Positions 9,406 to 21,178 of a DNA stretch of 64,000 bases are shown here, in pieces. Source of the stretch: Candidatus Blochmannia vicinus (lineage in GTDB: Bacteria; Pseudomonadota; Gammaproteobacteria; Enterobacterales; Enterobacteriaceae); assembly GCA_030020825.1 (NCBI GenBank), contig CP125213.1, positions 372,001 to 436,000 on the forward strand, given 5' to 3'. The translations under genes and the position numbers were made by a program. Each line of letters begins with the position of its first letter. Positions within the stretch are counted from its first letter, which is position 1. Below the pieces are notes generated by a model. The model was given only the letters and a program-made list of their open reading frames with translations. It made no database searches and was not told where the DNA came from.

Positions 9406-10371
9406 TTAATTTTTTGTTAATATTTTTGATATACTGTCAATTGCAGCAGATAAATTATCGCTACATAGCCAATGTAAATTTGGCCATTTGCGTAACCAAG
9501 TTAGTTGCCGTTTTGCAAGTTGTCGAGTAGCACAAATCCCTTTAATTATCATCTGATTGTAGTTAATATCACCAGATAAATATTCCCACATCTGACGGTA
9601 ACCAACACAAGAAATAGATGATCTTACTTCTTTTTTATGTAAATAAGAACAATTAAATAATTTACTCACTTCATCTTCAAATCCAATTTCTAACATTCTA
9701 TAAAACCGTTGCTCAATTCGTTTATTTAAAATTTCACGACTTGATGGAACAATAGCAAATTGGTATGCTTGATATTTCAATTTGAGACCAACAATTAATT
9801 TCAACTCTGTCCAGGTTTTACCAGAAACAAAAAAAATTTCTAATGCTCGAATTATTCTTTTATGATCATTTAAATGAATTTTATTAGCAGCAACAGGATC
9901 AACATGTTTAAGTAAATTATATATATTTATCCATCCTATTTTTTGAGCTTCACATTCCAGATCATCACGAATTCTTTGATTAGTTGTTGGTAAAAAAAAC
10001 AAACCTTCCAGTAAATTTTTAAAATATAACATTGTTCCTCCAACTAGAAAAGGCGTATGTCCTAATTTTATAATTTTTTCTATTTCATTATTTGCATCGT
10101 GACAAAAATCTGCTGTTGAATAACATTCAAATGGATCACGAATATCTATTAGTTTATGAGGAGCAATCTTTAATTCTTCAGGAACAGGTTTGGCTGTACC
10201 GATATTCATACCACGATATACCAAAGCTGAATCAACACTAATAATATCTATTTTTATGTTTCTTTTTTTTAAAGCTATAGCTACACTTGTTTTTCCAGAA
10301 GCTGTAGGACCCATTAAAAATATAACTAATGGTTGACGACGTTTAATACTATTTTCCCTCAATTTATACAA
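9406..10371 (-). CDS. miaA: tRNA dimethylallyltransferase MiaA
   Basis: Transfers the dimethylallyl group from DMAPP to A37 of tRNAs reading UNN codons. The P-loop GPTASGKTSVA (about residue 21), DSALVYRGMNIGTAKP, VGGTMLYFKNLLEGL and the C-terminal CVGYRQMWEYLSG.. ATRQLAKRQLTWLR are all conserved. 321 aa against 316 in E. coli. In E. coli mutL precedes miaA; here the 175-bp gap to amiB has no trace of it. Confidence 0.96.
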   Translation of the reverse strand: MYKLRENSIKRRQPLVIFLMGPTASGKTSVAIALKKRNIKIDIISVDSALVYRGMNIGTAKPVPEELKIAPHKLIDIRDPFECYSTADFCHDANNEIEKIIKLGHTPFLVGGTMLYFKNLLEGLFFLPTTNQRIRDDLECEAQKIGWINIYNLLKHVDPVAANKIHLNDHKRIIRALEIFFVSGKTWTELKLIVGLKLKYQAYQFAIVPSSREILNKRIEQRFYRMLEIGFEDEVSKLFNCSYLHKKEVRSSISCVGYRQMWEYLSGDINYNQMIIKGICATRQLAKRQLTWLRKWPNLHWLCSDNLSAAIDSISKILTKN

Positions 10372-10546
10372 TATAAAAATATTATCTTCATAAGTCGTAT
10401 AAGTACATTAATCATGAATAAATTACATTATTTCAACGAACATATTAACTCTTATACATAAAAGTATACAATAAATATTGATAATAATTTTTTAAAAAAT
10501 TTAATTTTCATAATAACAGTACCGATGTAGTAATACTGATCATTTA

Positions 10547-11863
10547 TTAACTTGCAGCAACATATGTCTTTTTTACTTGCGAGGAATCTAACGGTTTTTT
10601 TTGTGATTTTATAAAATAAGAACGTAAACCTTTGTACAAAGCATTAGCTATTTTTTCTTGATAAAGATTACTAACAAGAAGATACTCTTCTTTTATATTA
10701 CTAATAAATCCAGTTTCTACTAAAATAGATGGAATATCAGGAGATCGTAATACAGCAAAACTAGAATACTCAGGTGTATTCTTATGTAAGGGAGCAATAT
10801 TTTTTAATTGATGTAACATATGCACCGCAATATCGTACCCTACTCGTTTAGCATAACCAAACTGTAAATCTAAAACTAAATGGCTAAAATATGGATCATT
10901 ACAATAACTAGTTAGTAAATCTCCTAATCCTCCTAATAACTCTGAATGTTTTTCACTACATTGTAATAAACGTATCATTTCACTTTTAGCACGACGATCA
11001 GATAATACCCAAACTGACGCTCCTCGAACATTAGCGTTTAAAGCAGAATCCGCATGAATAGAAATTAAAACATTTGCTCCTCTTTTTCGCGCCAAATTAG
11101 AACGTTCCATAACCGATAAAAAATAGTCCCCGTCTCGGATCATTACAGCTTTAAAGCTCGGATCTGAATCCAATAACATTTTTAGTTTTTTAGCTATCTT
11201 AATCGTAATATTTTTTTCATATATCCCACCATGACGTCCCATAGCTCCTGGATCTTGCCCTCCGTGTCCAGCATCAATTGCTACAATAATCGGAGACAAT
11301 ACCTGTTTGGGATTTTGATTTTTTTTAAATTGCGTATCTATTATTTTTTTTTGGTGGTGGTGATTTATTACTTTATTTACATATGCGCTAGTTTTACGAA
11401 CCATGATGGGCGGCATCTCATGAAGTTTTATTTCATCAGCAGCTACAGAAAATGTTTTCTTTTTCAAAATTGTCAATATAATACGATAATTTTCTTTTAT
11501 TTGTTTTTGTGTTACTGTTCCTATATTTGAAGGACAAGTTAAATCTAATACTATACGTATATTTTGATGATTAATAGATGTGTTTGTTCGAATACATCTA
11601 ACTAAATTGGAACCGTTAAAATTTATTGGAAATATATCTTTTTCAACTTTAGATGCTGTTAGAAGATCTATTACAATTCTTTCTGGATTATGCAAAGAAA
11701 ATATCATATAAACTGGAACAACAGCACAATCTAGCATTACTGTAGATTGATTTTTATTATTCGTAACAGAGATTGCGCTAAGAGTTGATGCTATTATCGG
11801 TTCAATGCATAAGTATTTTGATAAGATCATCATTACAAAAACTATTTCATATTTCAACTTCAT
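10547..11863 (-). CDS. amiB: N-acetylmuramoyl-L-alanine amidase AmiB
   Basis: A periplasmic zinc amidase that cleaves septal peptidoglycan so that daughter cells separate. It has an N-terminal signal segment, an AMIN domain (about residues 30-125), a linker, and an Amidase_3 domain with zinc ligands in AIDAGHGGQDPGAMG, NITIKIAKKL and LISIHADSA, plus the catalytic Glu in ILVETGFISN. The start at 11863 overlaps the tsaE stop as ATGA, which suggests translational coupling; a TTG five codons upstream is less likely. Gene order tsaE-amiB and the absence of LysM repeats match E. coli AmiB. Confidence 0.93.
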   Translation of the reverse strand: MKLKYEIVFVMMILSKYLCIEPIIASTLSAISVTNNKNQSTVMLDCAVVPVYMIFSLHNPERIVIDLLTASKVEKDIFPINFNGSNLVRCIRTNTSINHQNIRIVLDLTCPSNIGTVTQKQIKENYRIILTILKKKTFSVAADEIKLHEMPPIMVRKTSAYVNKVINHHHQKKIIDTQFKKNQNPKQVLSPIIVAIDAGHGGQDPGAMGRHGGIYEKNITIKIAKKLKMLLDSDPSFKAVMIRDGDYFLSVMERSNLARKRGANVLISIHADSALNANVRGASVWVLSDRRAKSEMIRLLQCSEKHSELLGGLGDLLTSYCNDPYFSHLVLDLQFGYAKRVGYDIAVHMLHQLKNIAPLHKNTPEYSSFAVLRSPDIPSILVETGFISNIKEEYLLVSNLYQEKIANALYKGLRSYFIKSQKKPLDSSQVKKTYVAAS

Positions 11864-12354
11864 ATATGCAATTTCCAATACGATAATAAATCACCTAGCA
11901 TTCCATGACCTAAATTACTAAAAGATTCTATAACTACTTTCCTAGATTTTTTACAATCATGATAGTACATTGTTACTGAAATATCTTCTGTTGGTAAGAT
12001 TCCCATTCCTTGTTTCGGCCATTCTATCAAACATACAGTATTTCCATTATCAAAATAATCTCTAATTCCCATATATTCAAGTTCTTCTGAAGAAGTTAAC
12101 CGATAAAAATCAAAATGATACACATGCCAATTCGTTAAAATATAAGGTTCAATCAAAGTGTAAGTTGGACTATTTATATGTCCAACATGTCCTAATGCGT
12201 TTAAAAAACCTTTACAAAAAACAGATTTTCCAGATCCCACATAACCATTTAAATAAATTACACAGCTTCGAACACAAACAGAAGCCAATATAGCACCTAA
12301 TAGCAAGGTTTTTGATTCATCAGGCAACATTAATACACATTTTTTCATCTTCAA
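11860..12354 (-). CDS. tsaE: tRNA t6A synthesis ATPase TsaE
   Basis: ATPase of the TsaB-TsaC-TsaD-TsaE system that makes N6-threonylcarbamoyl-adenosine at position 37 of ANN-decoding tRNAs. The Walker A loop GYVGSGKSVFCKGFLNALGH (about residue 38), NSPTYTLIEPY, VYHFDFYRL and the Walker-B-like CLIEWP are conserved. 164 aa against 153 in E. coli. TsaD is encoded at 32947-33963; TsaB and TsaC are not in this window. Confidence 0.93.
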   Translation of the reverse strand: MKMKKCVLMLPDESKTLLLGAILASVCVRSCVIYLNGYVGSGKSVFCKGFLNALGHVGHINSPTYTLIEPYILTNWHVYHFDFYRLTSSEELEYMGIRDYFDNGNTVCLIEWPKQGMGILPTEDISVTMYYHDCKKSRKVVIESFSNLGHGMLGDLLSYWKLHI

Positions 12355-12826
12355 TATAATTTAAGATCTTATGCAACAAAATAATCTCCACATAAAACAA
12401 TATAAAAACTTAATGTAAAAGTTCTTACCATTTGAACATATATATCATATGTAAAAACATGATAATATATCAAACATTGAGTCAATGTATTACATACTGC
12501 ATCACAACAGTATTAATTTTTTGATAAAGATTCGCATTTATCAAGGAATTAATAAAATAATAAGTGCTAAATATATTGAAAAAAGATATACACTGCTGAT
12601 TTATCATTAGAATTAACACGTAATAATTCAGTACGTCCACATTCCTAAGTATAAGAAATCCTTACTTCCATAAATACAAACAATCATTCAATTATTTGAA
12701 AATTAAATAAAAATTTATAATTTACTATGTTACATATGTAAATATGTACCCAGTCTCAAAATTTATTAATGTTGATATTAATGTATAATATAATCAATAC
12801 ACAAAACATTGTAATAAATTAAATAA
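12355..12826. other. Non-coding spacer upstream of tsaE
   Basis: About 470 bp of AT-rich DNA with no convincing open frame. In E. coli nnrD and queG are found near here; no remnant is recognisable by eye. Confidence 0.55.
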
Positions 12827-12899
12827 AGCGGGAAACGAGACTTGAACTCGCGACCCCAACCTTGGCAAGGTTGTACTCTTCCAACTGAGCTATTCCCGC
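12827..12899 (-). tRNA. tRNA-Gly (GCC)
   Basis: Complete cloverleaf on the minus strand: acceptor GCGGGAA/TTCCCGC, anticodon loop TTGCCAA (anticodon GCC), T loop TTCAAGT, discriminator U. 73 nt, very close to E. coli glyV/X/Y, which also lies next to orn. No CCA is encoded (the next bases are TTT). Confidence 0.97.
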
Positions 12900-13043
12900 T
12901 TATTTAAAATAAAAATCAAAACCGTAAAATTACCACTCATTAATATACATATAGCTATTTATATCAATAAATTTTTATGCTAATTAATTATTTTATAGTA
13001 ATATTTCATCTTAAATATGACCAAATGATACTTATATGATAAG

Positions 13044-13604
13044 TCATGTATTATCTTTCAATTTTATAAAATATCTACGATAATACATCAATTCTATAAT
13101 AGATTCACGAATATCTTCCAATGCACGATGAGTTTTGTGTAATTTCAATCCAGATATCAAATCTGGTCTCCAACGAATCATTAATTCTTTAATAGTGCTA
13201 ACATCCAAGTAATGATGACTAAAATATGATTCTAATTCTGGCATGTATCTAAATAAGAACCGACGATCCTGAGCTATACTACTTCCACATATCGGTGATT
13301 TTTTAAAAGGAACCCAATCTTTTAAAAAATTTACTGTCAAATTAGACGCATCTATCTCATCTAATTTGCTAGATCTAACTTTTTCTAATAATCCAGTAAA
13401 ACTATGAACACGTACATTCCAATCATTCATTAACGATAACTGATATTCAGATTGATGTATCGCTATAACAGGACCTTCTGATAAAACATTCAGTTTACTA
13501 TCAGTAATCACTGTAGCTATTTCCAAAATCCGATCGTTCTCCGGATCCAATCCAGTCATCTCTAAATCAATCCATATTAAATTCTTATCATGCATCAACT
13601 TCAC
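13044..13604 (-). CDS. orn: Oligoribonuclease
   Basis: A DEDDh-family 3'-5' exonuclease that degrades RNA dinucleotides and short oligonucleotides. Motifs present: [16 protein letters not shown] (Exo I with Asp and Glu), FLKDWVP.. [18 protein letters not shown] (Exo II), and [11 protein letters not shown] with the catalytic His and Asp. 186 aa against 181 in E. coli; a second in-frame Met at residue 4 is an alternative start. Orn is the only essential exoribonuclease in E. coli, so its retention is expected. Confidence 0.96.
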   Translation of the reverse strand: MKLMHDKNLIWIDLEMTGLDPENDRILEIATVITDSKLNVLSEGPVIAIHQSEYQLSLMNDWNVRVHSFTGLLEKVRSSKLDEIDASNLTVNFLKDWVPFKKSPICGSSIAQDRRFLFRYMPELESYFSHHYLDVSTIKELMIRWRPDLISGLKLHKTHRALEDIRESIIELMYYRRYFIKLKDNT

Positions 13605-14023
13605 CTGTACGTTATATTACTTAATGTTTAATTACGCACATAAATTTTACCCATAAACACTTTTATTTTTTAATATTATGCTGATTTTTATTAAATAAAA
13701 TATATTTAATATATTTTATGTATGTTCATGCATATTATTATAATATAAATACACATTAAATGTTAAATATGAATTATTATACTATTGAATAAAATTTGTA
13801 TATTTATCACTATTATTTTATAACTTCTTCTTAAAAAAAACTTAACTTCGTTTTAAAGTCGAAAGTTTAGCATACTTTTGCGCACTTTTATACAATATAC
13901 AACCATATTATATGTTATATTGATATCTGAGAATAATGTGAATTTATAAACAGTTAACAGCAAGATATATAATCGCTATAATCATTAACTAAAAATTAAT
14001 AATCTAAAAATTAGGTACACATT
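13605..14023. other. Divergent orn/psd spacer
   Basis: 419 bp between divergently transcribed genes. It must hold both promoters, but no strong sigma-70 pair stands out against the AT-rich background. rsgA, which lies between orn and psd in E. coli, is absent. Confidence 0.5.
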
Positions 14024-14908
14024 ATGTTAGAAAAAATACAAGTTCTACTGCAGTACTTATTACCAAAATATTGGATTACTTATTTATTAGGACTGGGAGC
14101 TTCATGGAAAGGCGGATGGATAACACATTATATTATTCAATTATTTATTCGTATCTATAAAATAGACATGAAAGAGTTCGATAAACCCGATCCATCCAAT
14201 TATACAACATTTAATGAGTTTTTCACTCGAAAATTGCGTAATCATTCTCGACCTATAGATACTGATCTATCTACATTAGTTATGCCGGCTGATGGAATTA
14301 TTACTCAAATAGGAAAAATAAATCAAACAAATACCTTCCAAATAAAAGGAATTCCTTATCATCTAGATGGATTACTAGCAGGACATGATAACATCATTGA
14401 CTATTTTAATGATGGGAGCTTCGTTATCATTTATATACCTCCACAAAATTGTCATCGCGTCTACATGCCTTGTACGGGCACACTGCGTGAGGTGTTGTAT
14501 ATACCCGGCAATTTATTTTCAGTACATCCAAAAATTACAAAAAATATACCTAATATATTTTCTCGAAATGAAAGAGTCATCTGTTTATTTGAAACGGATT
14601 TTGGTTATATGGTTCAAATTTTAGTTGGAACTATAATAGTAGGAAGCATTGAAACTACATGGTTAGGAACAATTACCCCGCCAAGAGAAGGTATTGTTAA
14701 ACATTGGCGTTACCCAAATACTTCAAATATTGAGGATTCAATTATATTACAAAAGGGACATGAAATGGGGTTATTTAAATTAGGATCTACTGTTATTAAC
14801 TTATTCGATAACAAAAAGGTTATATTAAACAATCTATTAAAACCATACGATATTGCTCGTATTGGAATGCCTTTAGCACAAGGATGTAATCAAAACAAAG
14901 AGAAATAA
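14024..14908 (+). CDS. psd: Phosphatidylserine decarboxylase
   Basis: Makes phosphatidylethanolamine from phosphatidylserine at the inner membrane. The proenzyme self-cleaves at the LGST motif (about residue 254, [11 protein letters not shown]) to make the pyruvoyl group on Ser. Other family motifs are [20 protein letters not shown] and HRVYMPCTG. 294 aa against 322 in E. coli, shortened at the C-terminus. It is 12 bp upstream of mscM, the same operon order as E. coli. Confidence 0.96.
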   Translation: MLEKIQVLLQYLLPKYWITYLLGLGASWKGGWITHYIIQLFIRIYKIDMKEFDKPDPSNYTTFNEFFTRKLRNHSRPIDTDLSTLVMPADGIITQIGKINQTNTFQIKGIPYHLDGLLAGHDNIIDYFNDGSFVIIYIPPQNCHRVYMPCTGTLREVLYIPGNLFSVHPKITKNIPNIFSRNERVICLFETDFGYMVQILVGTIIVGSIETTWLGTITPPREGIVKHWRYPNTSNIEDSIILQKGHEMGLFKLGSTVINLFDNKKVILNNLLKPYDIARIGMPLAQGCNQNKEK

Positions 14909-14920
14909 TCCTCACATATT

Positions 14921-17900
14921 ATGCATTATCTAAAATCATGCAATAATATTGTACATAATATGGTTTCTTTTCAAAAGAAATCCGTATTTTTTGAATATTT
15001 TTCTTTATTGATATTTATTGTAGGATGTTTGTATTCACTGATAATATTTTCTTACGATTTTTTAGAAGAACACGAAATTAAAAAATATTTACAATATGCA
15101 CAACAACAAGAACATATTGACATTCATCAAAAATCCATTATAAAAAATCTACAATCTACTTTATATTTTATTTCTGAAAGAAAATCTTCTAATATTAAAA
15201 TTAAAGAATATCAAAAAATAATAGATGATTTTCCATGTATAGCTCTTCAATTATGTAAAGAATACAACAATATCTCTAATCAAAATATTAATATTAATAA
15301 TAATCTTTCTGCTCATGAACTAAAACAGAAAATACTCCAAATTAATAATCAATTAACAGATTTGTCAAAAAAATTGAAACAAGAACAAGATTATATATCT
15401 TCAATTAACAAATCATTAATATTATTACCAGAACAACAAACTGTAGCTAAAAATATATTAAATAATTTAACACGACAACAAATATTACCTGTTGTAAATA
15501 TAAGTACTCCGATAGAACAAACCAAATTTACTGTATTACAAGCAGAACAGGCAGCTAGACAATTAAAAGTAGCCGAACTTGAACTCGCTCAATTAAGCGC
15601 CAACAATCGTAAAGAATTATCCCAACTTCGATCAGAATTATTAAAAAAAAAATATAAATGTATAAGTAATGAACTGAAAATATTAAAAAACCAATTAAAT
15701 TATTTATGTCAAAATGAAGCAAAACAACCTATTGAATATAATGAAAAAATATTATCAGAAAAGAATAATACATTACCAAAGTCCATCATCAATCAAATAC
15801 AAATCAATCGTGATCTTTCAATTATTTTAAAACAACAAGTACATCATATAAACAGTATCATATCTAAAAAACAAGAAGTTACATCATATACATTACAAGT
15901 ACGTCAAACTTTTGCTAATTTGCTTGAACAAGCACAGTGGTTAGATAAATCTCCAGCTCTTGGAGAAACACTACGTTCTCAAGTTTCAAAGTTACCAAAA
16001 ATGCCTAAATCGCAACAGATAGATCATGATATGGCTCAATTAAGAGCTAAACGTCTTCAATATGAAAATCAATTAAATAATTTAATATTAATATCATCAC
16101 AAAGTAAACAAGACGATGGATTGTCATTAACATTACCACAAAAACATATTCTTGAAAAAAAATTAACTATACAACGTAATCTTATTACTTCATTATTAAA
16201 TAATTATGATACACAAATCCTTGAATTAACAAAATTAAAAATTTCTTATGCAGAACTTAAAGAAGCATTACAAGATGTACAAAAAGCTACACATCGTCAT
16301 TTATTTTGGGTAGCTGATGTGCATCCAATTACTATATCCTACCCGTTAGAAATTTATCATGATTTATACAGATTATTAACTACAAATAAATTTGATCATC
16401 AAATAATATATATTTTGAAAATGATTTTTTCTGATCAAAAAACCTTAATACTAATAATAGTATGTTTTATTGGATCAATTGTATTTCATTTTACTGCACA
16501 TCGTTATTATCAAGAATTTTTAAAACGATCTAGTAAAAAAATAGGTAAAGTAAATCAAGATAATTTTTTGCTTACTTTATATAATATATGGTACTCAATG
16601 TTAATAGCATTACCAATCCCAATTTTATGGGCGGTCATAGGATATAGTTTAAATCAAGCTTGGTTATACCCTATTTCTGTAGAAATTAATGATGAAATTA
16701 ATGCTACAACTTTTATATTATGGGTATTTATAGTGGGCGTTTATTTTGCCTCTCCAAAAGGACTGTTCATTATCCATTTTGGTTGGCCAAAAAAAAGAGT
16801 TCAACAAGTTTTTTCACATCATTATATTTGGGCTGTTATAACAGTTGTTTTTTTAGTCATGATGCTAACTATATTTAATAACTATAACGATAGAGAGTTT
16901 TCTAATACTTTAGGACGATTATGCTTTATTTTTCTATGTATTTACTTAACATTCATTACCAATAATCTAAAATGTTCTGGTTTACCTTTATATTTAAATA
17001 AATATGATTCTTCTGATAATATCATTAATCGTTCTTTGTGGAATATTCTGATATGCGCGCCAATAATAGCAGCGATTTCTTGTATTTTAGGCTATTTATT
17101 CGCTGCTCAGGCATTATTAGCGCGATTAGAAACATCATTATTTATTTGGATTATATTACTAATCGTATACCATATTATTCGTAGATGGACATCCATTCAG
17201 AGACGTCGTATTGCTTTTGAACGAGCTAAACAAAGACGGGCCACTCAATTACATCTAAGAAAGTATAATAATGAATCAAATTCTTATCAATTACAAACTA
17301 ACAAATCAGCATCTAATGATAAAAGCAATAAAAAGATTTTAGATTTAGATACTATTAGTACTCAGTCATTGCAACTAATACGATCTATTATCACTCTTAT
17401 TGCCTTATTGTTAACTACTTTATTATGGTCTGAATTGTATTCAGCATTCTCTTTTTTAGAAAATATTACATTATGGGATGTTACTTCTACTATAAAAGGT
17501 GTAGATAATATTCAACCTATCACGTTAAATTCATTTATTATTTCTGTCTTAGTAATTGTTATTACCACAAAAACAGTAAGAAATTTGCCAGCATTTCTAG
17601 AACTCACTTTTTTACAGCATTTAGATCTTACACCAGGCACAGGATATGCTATTACTACGTTAACTAAATACATCTTGATGTTTTTTGGAGGAATAATAGG
17701 ATGTTCATTGATAGGCATAGAATGGACTAAAATACAATGGTTAGTAGCAGCATTAGGTGTAGGATTAGGTTTTGGATTACAAGAAATTTTTGCCAATTTC
17801 ATCTCTGGCTTAATAATATTATTTGAAAAACCAATTCGTATTGGCGATACTGTAACTATTAGTAATCTTACTGGTAATATTACTCGAATTAATACTCGCG

Positions 17901-18349
17901 CAACTATCATTACTGATTGGAATCATAAAGAAATTATTGTTCCAAACAAAGAATTTATTACAAAACAATTTATTAACTGGTCTTTATCGGATACATTAAC
18001 ACGCGTAGTATTACGCGTGCCAGCTCCATTAAAAACAGATGCCAAAAAGATAGTACAAATCTTACTACAAATAGTAAAAAACTCTTCTCTTGCCTTAAAT
18101 ACTCCACCTCCAGAAGTATATTTAGTGGATTTACAACAAGGACTACCTGTATTTGAAATACGAATGCATATATCAGACATAAAGCTTCGTATGCCCTTAT
18201 GCCATCAAATACATATGTTAATCATAGAATATTACCAAAATAATGGGTTAAAACTACCATATATACCTATATGCGCTTATAATAATCAACTATTTATTAA
18301 TAATTTTGATTCTAATTATCCTAATGCAAATTATTATGCAACAAAATAG
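14921..18349 (+). CDS. mscM: Miniconductance mechanosensitive channel MscM (YjeP)
   Basis: A large MscS-type channel that opens on hypo-osmotic shock. Residues 1-500 form a coiled-coil-rich periplasmic region after an N-terminal hydrophobic segment. A cluster of transmembrane helices follows, and the MscS core (about 930-1090) has the pore helix AALGVGLGFGLQEIFANFISGLIILFEKPIRIGD and the beta domain GNITRINTRATIITDWNHKEIIVPN. 1142 aa against 1107 in E. coli. It contains an in-frame run of ten A at 15653-15662. In E. coli epmA is the next gene; here it is missing. Confidence 0.93.
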   Translation: MHYLKSCNNIVHNMVSFQKKSVFFEYFSLLIFIVGCLYSLIIFSYDFLEEHEIKKYLQYAQQQEHIDIHQKSIIKNLQSTLYFISERKSSNIKIKEYQKIIDDFPCIALQLCKEYNNISNQNININNNLSAHELKQKILQINNQLTDLSKKLKQEQDYISSINKSLILLPEQQTVAKNILNNLTRQQILPVVNISTPIEQTKFTVLQAEQAARQLKVAELELAQLSANNRKELSQLRSELLKKKYKCISNELKILKNQLNYLCQNEAKQPIEYNEKILSEKNNTLPKSIINQIQINRDLSIILKQQVHHINSIISKKQEVTSYTLQVRQTFANLLEQAQWLDKSPALGETLRSQVSKLPKMPKSQQIDHDMAQLRAKRLQYENQLNNLILISSQSKQDDGLSLTLPQKHILEKKLTIQRNLITSLLNNYDTQILELTKLKISYAELKEALQDVQKATHRHLFWVADVHPITISYPLEIYHDLYRLLTTNKFDHQIIYILKMIFSDQKTLILIIVCFIGSIVFHFTAHRYYQEFLKRSSKKIGKVNQDNFLLTLYNIWYSMLIALPIPILWAVIGYSLNQAWLYPISVEINDEINATTFILWVFIVGVYFASPKGLFIIHFGWPKKRVQQVFSHHYIWAVITVVFLVMMLTIFNNYNDREFSNTLGRLCFIFLCIYLTFITNNLKCSGLPLYLNKYDSSDNIINRSLWNILICAPIIAAISCILGYLFAAQALLARLETSLFIWIILLIVYHIIRRWTSIQRRRIAFERAKQRRATQLHLRKYNNESNSYQLQTNKSASNDKSNKKILDLDTISTQSLQLIRSIITLIALLLTTLLWSELYSAFSFLENITLWDVTSTIKGVDNIQPITLNSFIISVLVIVITTKTVRNLPAFLELTFLQHLDLTPGTGYAITTLTKYILMFFGGIIGCSLIGIEWTKIQWLVAALGVGLGFGLQEIFANFISGLIILFEKPIRIGDTVTISNLTGNITRINTRATIITDWNHKEIIVPNKEFITKQFINWSLSDTLTRVVLRVPAPLKTDAKKIVQILLQIVKNSSLALNTPPPEVYLVDLQQGLPVFEIRMHISDIKLRMPLCHQIHMLIIEYYQNNGLKLPYIPICAYNNQLFINNFDSNYPNANYYATK

Positions 18350-18370
18350 ATATGTACATCTAGTAAATAT

Positions 18371-18937
18371 TTACTTTGCTCGAGAGATATATGTTCCTGA
18401 GCGAGTATTTATTTTAATTAACTCTCCTGATTGAATAAAAATCGGAACTTTAATCATAGCTCCAGTATTTACAGTAGCTAATTTAGTTTCAGATGATCCA
18501 GAGTGATTCTTTTTTATTGAGGTAGTGTTGATCACTTTCAGTTCTATACAATTAGGAGGAGTTATAAGAATTGGCACGTTGTTCCATAAAGTCACTACAT
18601 AATGTAGTGGAGCGGTAATCCATTTAAAGTTATCTCCTATTATTTTTGAAGTAATAGCGATCTCTTCAAAATTTTTTTCATCCATAAAATACCAAAATTC
18701 ACTATCATGATATACATAAATCAAGCTGACATCATAAAGATCAGCTGATCTTAACAAATCTCCAGACTTAAAAGTCTTTTCTAAAATTTTTCCAGATATT
18801 ATTTGTCTAAACCGCACACGACTAAAAGATTGTCCTTTACCAGGCTTTATAGATTCACTACTAATAATAACACATGGTTCATCATTTTGAATAATTTTAA
18901 GTCCAGTTTTAAATTCGTTAATGCTATACAGTACCAT
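18371..18937 (-). CDS. efp: Translation elongation factor P
   Basis: EF-P rescues ribosomes stalled at polyproline stretches. Three beta-barrel domains are recognisable: [14 protein letters not shown] (with the Lys at residue 34 when counted from the 18937 ATG), [21 protein letters not shown], and C-terminal VKVP-like [27 protein letters not shown]. 188 aa, same as E. coli; a TTG two codons upstream is rejected because the 18937 start restores exact E. coli numbering. The epmB gene that flanks efp in E. coli is not here. Confidence 0.95.
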   Translation of the reverse strand: MVLYSINEFKTGLKIIQNDEPCVIISSESIKPGKGQSFSRVRFRQIISGKILEKTFKSGDLLRSADLYDVSLIYVYHDSEFWYFMDEKNFEEIAITSKIIGDNFKWITAPLHYVVTLWNNVPILITPPNCIELKVINTTSIKKNHSGSSETKLATVNTGAMIKVPIFIQSGELIKINTRSGTYISRAK

Positions 18938-18970
18938 AAACAAATTAGTTCTAAAATAACCTCACGATGC

Positions 18971-19033
18971 CCACCGAACTAAACAACCCTAATCTTCTTT
19001 CTATATTTAGATTAGGGTTGTTTAGTTCGGTGG
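18971..19033 (-). terminator. 24-bp perfect inverted repeat after groL
   Basis: Arms at 18971-18994 and 19010-19033 (CCACCGAACTAAACAACCCT.. and its exact complement) with a 15-nt loop. It begins 25 bp past the groL stop codon and ends 33 bp before efp. Far longer and more GC-rich than surrounding spacer. It lacks a U-tract on the minus strand, so it may act as an mRNA 3'-end stabiliser or rho-assisted terminator for groSL. Confidence 0.75.
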
Positions 19034-19058
19034 TGATTATATTATATTCTAATGAAAA

Positions 19059-20744
<1,686 letters not shown>

Positions 20745-21038
20745 TTATTTCTCAACGATAGCAAGGATATCGCTTTCTGACATAATTAATACTTCTTCAT
20801 TATCAATTTTCTCCACTTTTACACCATACCCGTCATTGAAAATCACGGTATCACCAATACGAACGTCTAAAGCTTTTATCCCCCCGTTTTCCAAAACACG
20901 GCCATGACCAACAGCCAATACCTCTCCACGTGTAGATTTTCCTGCTGCAGATCCAGTCAATACGATACCTCCTGCAGATTTTGATTCAACCTCTTTACGT
21001 TTAACAATTACACGATCATGCAATGGACGAATTTTCAT
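20745..21038 (-). CDS. groS: Co-chaperonin GroES
   Basis: Heptameric lid for GroEL. It shows [35 protein letters not shown], which contains the mobile loop (about residues 16-33, with the GGIVL GroEL-binding segment), and the [27 protein letters not shown] end. 97 aa, same as E. coli. First gene of the groSL operon, preceded by a canonical sigma-32 promoter 110-140 bp upstream. Confidence 0.99.
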   Translation of the reverse strand: MKIRPLHDRVIVKRKEVESKSAGGIVLTGSAAGKSTRGEVLAVGHGRVLENGGIKALDVRIGDTVIFNDGYGVKVEKIDNEEVLIMSESDILAIVEK

Positions 21039-21152
21039 TTAATGCTCCCTAATTATATTATCTAACTATTTGCATACCATATTAACAATTTCTTATATCG
21101 AACATTAGATGCAAATTTTGTTAATATTCACCACTTCAGGACAATACTTAAA

Positions 21153-21178
21153 ATGGGGGCATTCAAGATTGCTTCAAG
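21153..21178 (-). promoter_or_regulatory. Sigma-32 heat-shock promoter of groSL
   Basis: On the minus strand CCCCCCTTGAA is followed after 14 nt by CCCCATTTT: -35 CTTGAA is the complement of 21173-21178 and -10 CCCCAT the complement of 21153-21158. This matches the sigma-32 consensus (CTTGAA, 13-15 nt, CCCCAT-T) and resembles the E. coli groE promoter. The likely start near 21146 gives a leader of about 108 nt. A second CTTGAA occurs at 21062+100 (21162-21167) but has no suitably spaced partner. Confidence 0.88.
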
